Positions 1 through 3,980 of a DNA stretch of 6,239 nucleotides are shown here, in pieces. The stretch lies in the NCBI GenBank assembly GCA_017416055.1, contig JAFQDI010000273.1, positions 1 to 6,239 on the forward strand, read 5' to 3'. Below the pieces are notes generated by a model that made no database searches, was not told the DNA's origin, and worked only from the letters and a program-made list of their open reading frames with translations. This DNA is from Lachnospiraceae bacterium (GTDB lineage Bacteria > Bacillota_A > Clostridia > Lachnospirales > Lachnospiraceae). Within the stretch, counting starts at the first letter, position 1. Each line of letters starts with the position of its first letter. Made by a program: the position numbers and the translations under genes.

Positions 1-318
1 CACGGTACGATTAGTCTGATCGAGGATGGCACTCTGGTGGTTGGTGTGCTCACCCAGTCGAAGTTATTCGAGAAAACCATCAGCAATCTGGTGGAGGTGA
101 AGAGCCGCGGTGCGTACCTGATGGGATTGACCAGCTACGGCAATTACAGTATTGAAGACACGACGAACTTCACGGTCTATATTCCCAAAACCGATGAACG
201 GTTTGCGACCAGTTTGGCGATTATTCCGTTGCAGTTGCTGGGCTATTACGTCAGTGTGGCGAAGGGAGTAGATGTGGATAAGCCGAGAAATCTGGCGAAA
301 AGCGTTACGGTAGAGTAG
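1..318 (+). CDS. glmS: GlmS, glutamine-fructose-6-phosphate aminotransferase (isomerizing), C-terminal part only
   Basis: Only the last 105 codons are present; the frame is open from base 1 and ends at TAG 316-318. GlmS makes glucosamine-6-phosphate from fructose-6-phosphate and glutamine, the first committed step to UDP-GlcNAc and peptidoglycan, in the cytoplasm. The visible part is the end of the second SIS (sugar isomerase) domain. It opens with HGTISLIEDG, matching the family's KHGPxALI segment, carries PLQLLGYYVSVAKG, and ends in the near-invariant C-tail DVDKPRNLAKSVTVE. The Lys of LAKS corresponds to the C-tail lysine (Lys603 in E. coli) that forms a Schiff base with the sugar substrate. 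The Met at base 37 is internal and is not the start. The full protein is normally about 600 residues, so roughly 500 lie upstream of the window. It converges on the minus-strand operon, and a terminator hairpin follows directly. Confidence 0.96.
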   Translation, partial: HGTISLIEDGTLVVGVLTQSKLFEKTISNLVEVKSRGAYLMGLTSYGNYSIEDTTNFTVYIPKTDERFATSLAIIPLQLLGYYVSVAKGVDVDKPRNLAKSVTVE

Positions 319-320
319 AA

Positions 321-372
321 GGGCTGTGAAAAACGGTCTCTTTTGCGAAAGGAGTTTTGTTTTTCACAGCCC
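321..372. terminator. Shared bidirectional intrinsic terminator between glmS and the nucleotidase gene
   Basis: A perfect 14-bp inverted repeat has arms GGGCTGTGAAAAAC at 321-334 and GTTTTTCACAGCCC at 359-372. Nested inside is a second stem (338-344 with 348-354, loop GCG). The inner stem is preceded by an A-tract and followed by TTTTGTTTTT at 355-364. Read on the minus strand, the same inner stem (one C/A mismatch) is followed by GTTTTT, so the element can stop transcription from both sides. It lies 2 bp after the glmS stop and 4 bp beyond the stop of the convergent 5'-nucleotidase gene, which fits a shared terminator. No T-run lies outside the 14-bp arms; the U-tract needed for release is in the arms themselves. 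Confidence 0.85.
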
Positions 373-376
373 ATGA

Positions 377-1840
377 TCACTTAACTACCAGCCGTCCGTC
401 AATCTCGCGATCAAGAAGCTGGTGAGCGGAAAGGTATTCGTCCAGAATATCGCGGCAGGAGGTGGATACGACACGAATTTTTCCGTTTTTTTCCACCTCG
501 TCGTAGCTAATGGAGAGGAATTTTTCCAGGTTTTTGTAGTGGTACAGTTCAATTCCGATGCGGTAGATTTTTTCATCGCATAAAGGTTTGCCGTCAAAGC
601 TTAATTCTTCAAAATCATGAGTATCCCTTCGGTAGATGATGCGTATCCGACCGGAGAACTGGTAAAACTCGCAGTGGTCACCCGACCACACCTCGTCGCG
701 CAGGATGTGAAGAATAATCTGGCGCAATTGTTTTCCGGTCACCGGAAGCATGTGTACGGAATCGTCGTAGGGAAAACACTCAATGAAATCTGAGTAGAGC
801 ACGATGGGTCCCAGCTCTTTGCTGCGGATACCGCCGGAGCCGAGAAGCATAAGATCAAGCCCCAGGTTCTCACAGACAATATCGGAAAGCAGTCCTCCCA
901 GCTCAGTTTCGCAGTAACGGGAGGGGTGGGTGAGAGTGCGTTTAAATTTGGTTACCAGCCGCCCGTATTTTTTGTCAGTCTCTGCCTGGTAGTACTGCAG
1001 GATATGTTCCAGTGCTTGATCCCGCGGGCAGGTTTTTGCTCTGACAGGTACGGTCTGCCAAGTGTAACTGTCGATGCAGTTTTGGTCAGTATTGACAGTG
1101 ATGTCAAAACGGCCAATCTGATCTGTTCCTGTTCCCGCTTGAACAATGATAATATTGTTTATGGTTTCCGGGGTATCGGGGAGTGTGTGTGAATGTCCGC
1201 CGATGATTATGTCAACGCCCCATGCCGGATCAAGCCGTGCGGCGAGCTGTTTGTCCTCCTCAAAGCCGATATGAGTGAGCAGGACAGTGAGATCAACGTC
1301 GAGGGAGTTGTAGGTGTTGCAGATTTTGCCGATTTCCTGTGCAGCCTCGTCGATATCGATGAAGGTGCCGATCAATTCATCTTTTTTCGTCTGTGACAAT
1401 ACTTCCTCTGTCAAAATACCGATAAAAAGGATTTTCATACCGTCAATCTCGACGATGTGGTATGGTTTGAACAGCCGCGCTCCGTTTGTCTTGATGTGCA
1501 GATTCGCGTTGATGATCGGGAACTTGGCACATTTCTCAATAAAGAGCAGGTGTGCCACACCGTAGTCGGTCTCGTGATTGCCGATGGTAACCACATCGGG
1601 GGAGAGCATGTTCATGATTTCGATAGTGGAGATGCCTTTATATTCGGAGTCAATGACAGAACCTCTAAACATATCACCGGCAATACAATAGAGAGTATTT
1701 TTTACGGTAGCTTTTACTTGATTGATGTAGCCGGACAGCATGGAGACTCCGCCCACAAGTCGCTCATCGGTCTGTTCTGCCAGAAAATCACCGTGGAGAT
1801 CGTTGGAGTGGAGAATGGTAAGTTTTTTTAGATTGTTCAT
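377..1840 (-). CDS. Bifunctional metallophosphatase/5'-nucleotidase family protein, 487 aa, apparently cytoplasmic
   Basis: The N-terminal calcineurin-like metallophosphoesterase domain (about residues 5-250) has every metal-site motif in order: NDLHG (D14, H16), AGDMFRG (D56), GNHETDYG (N88, H89, E90), LTHIG (H190) and GGHSHT (H216, H218). The C-terminal 5'-nucleotidase substrate domain (about 295-470) includes LLGSGGIRS and DFIECFPYDDSV. Family members hydrolyse nucleoside 5'-monophosphates, UDP-sugars or 2',3'-cyclic nucleotides with two divalent metals; the substrate here cannot be told. Well-studied relatives (UshA, YfkN) are exported, but this one starts MNNLKKLTILHSND with no signal peptide, so it probably acts inside the cell. 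I chose ATG 1840 over the in-frame ATG at 1852 because GAGGTG lies 4 nt before it and it sits one base after the RT stop (TGA-C-ATG), a typical coupled start. Length is near normal for the two-domain family, and no frame damage is seen. Confidence 0.92.
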   Translation of the reverse strand: MNNLKKLTILHSNDLHGDFLAEQTDERLVGGVSMLSGYINQVKATVKNTLYCIAGDMFRGSVIDSEYKGISTIEIMNMLSPDVVTIGNHETDYGVAHLLFIEKCAKFPIINANLHIKTNGARLFKPYHIVEIDGMKILFIGILTEEVLSQTKKDELIGTFIDIDEAAQEIGKICNTYNSLDVDLTVLLTHIGFEEDKQLAARLDPAWGVDIIIGGHSHTLPDTPETINNIIIVQAGTGTDQIGRFDITVNTDQNCIDSYTWQTVPVRAKTCPRDQALEHILQYYQAETDKKYGRLVTKFKRTLTHPSRYCETELGGLLSDIVCENLGLDLMLLGSGGIRSKELGPIVLYSDFIECFPYDDSVHMLPVTGKQLRQIILHILRDEVWSGDHCEFYQFSGRIRIIYRRDTHDFEELSFDGKPLCDEKIYRIGIELYHYKNLEKFLSISYDEVEKNGKIRVVSTSCRDILDEYLSAHQLLDREIDGRLVVK

Positions 1841-1841
1841 G

Positions 1842-3053
1842 TCACACCTCATTTTCTTCCTGCTTTATTTTGTAATATTCATGCACCAGACTTTTATAGC
1901 CAAGCCCCTTTATGTCCTCATAACGGAAGCGAAAACGCGCCTTGGTTCGTGTTCCTGTCGCAAGAAAGCGGATACAGTCCTGCATGTACCGATCAATCTC
2001 ATTTAAGGTAATCGTGGTATTGATCACCGGAAAGAACCACCGGGTCCAGGTGAGTTCACTGTAGACCGGATTGTCATACAGCTTCGCATTAAAGCGATGG
2101 ATAAAGGCTTTTGCGGCGTATTCGCCGGGCAGATTCTTTTTGTCGGCCCATCGGGAGAGTGCTTTGGTCTTCCGACGCATTTTTGCCTTCAGTTTTTGAA
2201 GGGAGACTTCGCTGACATCAATCACGCCCTTATGGTAGGAAAAACCTAAAAAGGTCCATTTTTCGCCGGGGGCAGAGACGATTTCTTTGTCTGGGTTAAT
2301 GGTCAGGCGCCGGTCACACAGGTATTGCCTGATGACCCGGATACACTCTGTTAGCTGCCATTCATCCTTTGCAAAAACAAGAATGTCGTCGGAGTAGCGC
2401 AGATAGGGGATTTTTTGAGTGAAAAACCAATGGTCGAGGTCTCGCAGATATAGGTTGGCGAGAAAGGCGGATACAGGAGTGCCGGCCATGATTCCCTTTG
2501 ATTCACAAATCCGTTCACCTTCATACTCGGCATAGGGGTTGGTGAGCATGGATTCAAAAAAGAGAAAAAGCTTCTCGTCGCTGTCAAATACTTCCTTGAG
2601 CATGGGTAGCAAAAGTCCGATGTCAACTGAATTAAAATAATTGCTGATATCCACCTTATAAACGTAGCGGTGGTTCAAGTCTTTTATTCGAAGAACATCA
2701 TCGACTGCTTTTTTTACACCTGAATTTCTGCGAAAAGAGTAAAGATTCGGCGTAAAGAGGAAATCATAGTCCCTAAGCAGAAAGGAAAGTACCTTGAGTG
2801 CATAATTTTCCCCTCTGTTAAAGGTATAAACTGCCCGTTTTTTGCCGGATTTTGATTTGTTGATCAATGTTTTTTGGGGAAGAGAAAGAGATTCTCCCCG
2901 TCTTAAGTGACCGGAAATTTCGAGGAACGCGCCACTGTCGATAAACTGACGTAGATCGTCCGCGTCGTTTTGGTTGATATTGCCCTGTTTAAGCTTGTGC
3001 TGATAAAATGCCTCCCAGGTCTCTTTTTCGGAAAGCTTGTCGAGTATACTCAT
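1842..3053 (-). CDS. Reverse transcriptase (RNA-directed DNA polymerase), group II-like/unassigned group, 403 aa
   Basis: Fingers and palm motifs are in order: an N-terminal region with the KSGKKRAVYTF basic strand (residues 68-78), LYSFRRNSG (104-112; compare GFRxGRS of group II RTs), motif A VYKVDISNYFNSVD (131-144, catalytic D135), GIMAGTPVSAFLANLYL (187-203), the catalytic YSDD box (220-223), LTINPDKE (250-257) and the primer-grip-like WTFLGFSYH (266-274). A basic thumb follows (KLKAKMRRKTKALSRW), then a C-terminal part with RWFFPVI and YEDIKGLGYKSLVHEYYK. At 403 residues there is no recognisable maturase X or HNH endonuclease region, and no intron-like flanks, so it is not an ordinary group II intron ORF. 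The retron signatures NAxxH and VTG are not seen. It is domesticated-looking and probably acts on the adjacent structured RNA (inference). ATG 3053 is the only sensible start; the frame stays open upstream to 3176 but crosses the RNA fold. Its Shine-Dalgarno is very poor (GGTG, 5 nt away). It is followed, one base on, by the nucleotidase. Confidence 0.93.
   Translation of the reverse strand: MSILDKLSEKETWEAFYQHKLKQGNINQNDADDLRQFIDSGAFLEISGHLRRGESLSLPQKTLINKSKSGKKRAVYTFNRGENYALKVLSFLLRDYDFLFTPNLYSFRRNSGVKKAVDDVLRIKDLNHRYVYKVDISNYFNSVDIGLLLPMLKEVFDSDEKLFLFFESMLTNPYAEYEGERICESKGIMAGTPVSAFLANLYLRDLDHWFFTQKIPYLRYSDDILVFAKDEWQLTECIRVIRQYLCDRRLTINPDKEIVSAPGEKWTFLGFSYHKGVIDVSEVSLQKLKAKMRRKTKALSRWADKKNLPGEYAAKAFIHRFNAKLYDNPVYSELTWTRWFFPVINTTITLNEIDRYMQDCIRFLATGTRTKARFRFRYEDIKGLGYKSLVHEYYKIKQEENEV
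1845..1850 (-). promoter_or_regulatory. Ribosome binding site of the nucleotidase gene, inside the RT reading frame
   Basis: The minus strand reads GAGGTG, then TGAC, then ATG. The Shine-Dalgarno-like GAGGTG overlaps the last sense codons of the reverse transcriptase (GAG GTG TGA), and the nucleotidase ATG at 1840-1838 follows the RT stop after one base. This arrangement favours translational coupling and decides the start at 1840 rather than 1852. Confidence 0.7.
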
Positions 3054-3078
3054 AAAAACACCAAAAGAAAAAAGAAAA
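3054..3078 (-). promoter_or_regulatory. Pyrimidine-rich RT leader with weak ribosome binding site; possible attenuator
   Basis: On the minus strand, the last four Ts of the downstream inverted-repeat arm run into CTTTTTTCTTTTGG, and then TGTTTTT and the RT start codon. A strong stem followed by a U-rich run is what an intrinsic terminator looks like, although the Us are interrupted by C. Only GGTG at 3062-3059 could serve as a Shine-Dalgarno, which contrasts with the good AGGAG sites of the genes on both sides. Low RT output or conditional read-through is therefore plausible. This is inference from sequence alone. Confidence 0.4.
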
Positions 3079-3204
3079 CAGAGAGAAATCCGTTTAACAT
3101 CGCAAATTTGCGATACGAAACCGTACACGGACAGGCTGCCTGCAAAACACAAATAAATCCGTGCTGGGTTCTCCACAGGCGCATAAAGCGTTTCTCTCTG
3201 TTTT
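3075..3204. repeat. Perfect 14-bp inverted repeat (a1/a2-like arms)
   Basis: AAAACAGAGAGAAA at 3075-3088 is exactly complementary to TTTCTCTCTGTTTT at 3191-3204, separated by 102 bp. Chance pairing of 14 bases inside a 164-bp gap is unlikely, though both arms are low in complexity (purine-rich against pyrimidine-rich). In the minus-strand RNA the arms would form the closing stem. The inner neighbours (C on one side, A on the other) do not pair, so the stem ends sharply. Confidence 0.9.
3099..3114. repeat. Perfect 16-bp palindrome within the predicted RNA
   Basis: ATCGCAAATTTGCGAT is identical on both strands. As RNA it gives six base pairs (ATCGCA/TGCGAT) around an AATT loop, extendable by two G-T wobble pairs and a further short A/T stem on the minus strand. 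It is the strongest local hairpin of the RNA and lies just before the second closing arm, where a retron would have its msd (reverse-transcribed) stem. A double-stranded DNA operator is the alternative reading. Confidence 0.75.
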
Positions 3205-3217
3205 TCGCGTGATTAAG

Positions 3218-3724
3218 TTAGTTTAAGTTTTCGCGGATACGGTTCAAAACATATTCACGATTATTTTCCATGCCCTTGAAGAAGCGGATGTAGGAAATGC
3301 CACGATCCTCAAGTACCTGATAAGCCCCTTTGGCCGTCATGGAACGGTACTGATTTGTGTTCATGACAAAGACAGCCAACACTGGCTGCGATTCTTTTGA
3401 AAACAGGTAGGAGATGGGATAGCAGCTGGGATGCGCACCGGAATCTAAGGTGTTTGCATGAACATCGGTGCTGATCGTATATCCGGGGAAGTTAAAAGCA
3501 GTAATTAAGGATGCAAAATACCGATCACCGGTGTCATAAGTTTTTGATTCAACAGAGGCGGAAACCGGTGTGGGTATGGGGGCAGAAGCCGACGAAGTAG
3601 TTTGTTGTGTATTCACAGTCTCATCAGAAGCGGCCTTCTGGAGGTTTTCCGCAACATCTTCAAGCACATCTTTCATCTCTTCGAGCTTGTTGAGTGCACC
3701 AAATAATTTGTTGAAAAAACTCAT
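3218..3724 (-). CDS. Hypothetical protein, 168 aa, helical N-terminus plus C-terminal alpha/beta domain
   Basis: I do not recognise a named family with known function. The N-terminus (MSFFNKLFGALNKLEEMKDV and on to about residue 30) is predicted helical and amphipathic, possibly a coiled coil or membrane-surface helix. Residues about 33-62 are a Ser/Thr/Pro/Ala-rich linker. Residues about 66-168 look like a compact alpha/beta domain with strands PVLAVFVMN (114-122) and GISYIRFF (142-149) and a closing helix ENNREYVLNRIRENL. The order strand, helix, then 'G-I-x-Y-I-R-F' recalls PD-(D/E)xK-like small nuclease folds, but the acidic/lysine active-site residues are not evident, so a degenerate or binding-only domain is as likely. 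ATG 3724 was chosen over GTG 3730 because AAAGGAGA ends 7 nt upstream. It is the first gene after the promoter at 3753-3781 and sits about 12 nt before the predicted RNA and 164 bp before the RT, so it may be an RT partner (inference). Confidence 0.85.
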   Translation of the reverse strand: MSFFNKLFGALNKLEEMKDVLEDVAENLQKAASDETVNTQQTTSSASAPIPTPVSASVESKTYDTGDRYFASLITAFNFPGYTISTDVHANTLDSGAHPSCYPISYLFSKESQPVLAVFVMNTNQYRSMTAKGAYQVLEDRGISYIRFFKGMENNREYVLNRIRENLN

Positions 3725-3731
3725 AATCACA

Positions 3732-3739
3732 TCTCCTTT
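3732..3739 (-). promoter_or_regulatory. Ribosome binding site of the 168-aa protein
   Basis: The minus strand carries AAAGGAGA with 7 nt to the ATG at 3724. This spacing is ideal for that ATG and only one base for the in-frame GTG at 3730, which decides the start. Confidence 0.8.
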
Positions 3740-3752
3740 GCTCTTTTGTCAT

Positions 3753-3781
3753 ATCATACCATATTTGTTTCCCTGTTTCAA
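3753..3781 (-). promoter_or_regulatory. Sigma-A type promoter for the small protein / RNA / RT / nucleotidase block
   Basis: On the minus strand, TTGAAA (3781-3776) and TATGAT (3758-3753) are separated by exactly 17 bp, each one mismatch from consensus. Transcription would start near 3746, leaving a leader of about 20 nt before the ATG at 3724. No comparable promoter was found between this point and the RT start, so this is the likely source of the whole minus-strand message. Confidence 0.8.
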
Positions 3782-3804
3782 TTGGAGTTCTTTAGACAAT
3801 TCAA

Positions 3805-3835
3805 TAGTTTTACTATATAAAGTAGTAGTTTTACT
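3805..3835. repeat. Two 10-bp direct repeats, 21-bp period, between divergent promoters (candidate operator)
   Basis: TAGTTTTACT occurs at 3805-3814 and again at 3826-3835, start to start 21 bp (two helical turns). Each copy runs into a partly dyad A/T stretch: TACT-ATATAA-AGTA at 3811-3824 and the palindrome TTTAC-T-GTAAA at 3830-3840. The repeats lie about 25-50 bp upstream of the minus-strand -35 box and about 65-95 bp upstream of the + strand -35 box. Paired direct repeats two turns apart are typical of dimeric regulators that bind one face of DNA. The regulator is unknown. Confidence 0.5.
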
Positions 3836-3892
3836 GTAAATACAACAGCGCATTTGCAATTTCTATATTATTATTGCTATCGGATGAATTTT

Positions 3893-3933
3893 TTGTAGCT
3901 TGAAAAAAGCAAGATTTATGATATGATTATGAT
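3893..3933 (+). promoter_or_regulatory. Sigma-A type promoter for the surface-protein gene, with three overlapping -10 boxes
   Basis: TTGAAA at 3900-3905 and TATGAT at 3922-3927 are 16 bp apart. Two further TATGAT copies sit at 3917-3922 and 3928-3933. The first could pair with TTGTAG at 3893-3898 over 18 bp. Start would be near 3934, leaving a leader of about 45 nt with GGGGAGG at 3964-3970 before the ATG at 3981. Confidence 0.65.
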
Positions 3934-3980
3934 TAGCCGATTAATAAATAAGGGATTGACGTTGGGGAGGAAGATTAGGA

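Larger units (their letters stand above)
3073..3206 (-). ncRNA. Predicted structured RNA upstream of the reverse transcriptase (retron-like msr/msd or RT-template RNA)
   Basis: Read on the minus strand, about 134 nt between the small-protein stop and the RT start are closed by perfectly complementary 14-nt ends. Inside, in order, are a weak CGC/GCG hairpin (3190-3180), a hairpin CTG(T)GG-AGAA-CCCAG (3178-3164), a stem CACGGA (3163-3158) with TCCGTG (3131-3126) enclosing a T-rich loop and a small CAGG/CCTG hairpin (3142-3132), and a strong hairpin on the 16-bp palindrome at 3114-3099. TCCGT at 3131-3127 could instead pair with ACGGA just before the last arm. Paired ends, small stem-loops, one stronger stem, then the RT gene is the retron layout, but no clear branch-guanosine AGC follows the first arm. 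It begins about 12 nt after the upstream stop codon, with no obvious promoter of its own, so it is probably cut from or carried within the operon message. The ends are estimates. Confidence 0.6.

Noticed and set aside
926..1831. Several + strand open frames of 67-124 codons opposite the nucleotidase
   Set aside because: They are antisense to conserved metallophosphoesterase motifs, lack good ribosome sites and domains, and overlap each other.
3054..3176. N-terminal extension of the RT by 41 residues
   Set aside because: The extended frame crosses the inverted repeat and the predicted RNA fold, encodes a non-conserved-looking stretch without Shine-Dalgarno, and ordinary RT sequence begins just after the ATG at 3053.
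3075..3204. Terminal inverted repeats of an insertion sequence or miniature element
   Set aside because: No transposase, no flanking target duplication was seen, and the arms sit exactly between a stop codon and the RT start with folded sequence inside, which suits an RNA better.
1842..3206. Group II intron with its maturase
   Set aside because: No X-domain or HNH endonuclease region is recognisable after the thumb, no domain V/VI-like hairpin follows the ORF, and the RT stop abuts another gene start.
3219..3247. Separate promoter for the RNA/RT (TTGAAC on the minus strand)
   Set aside because: At 17 bp spacing the -10 would be AAACTA, a very poor match; TAACTT needs a 21-bp spacer.
3073..3724. 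Diversity-generating retroelement (template and variable repeats)
   Set aside because: No long near-repeat with adenine-biased differences was seen between the gap and the small gene or any other gene here. The only shared stretch near the 168-aa gene end is a short CGCGAAAA. The RT motif is also not the SQ type.
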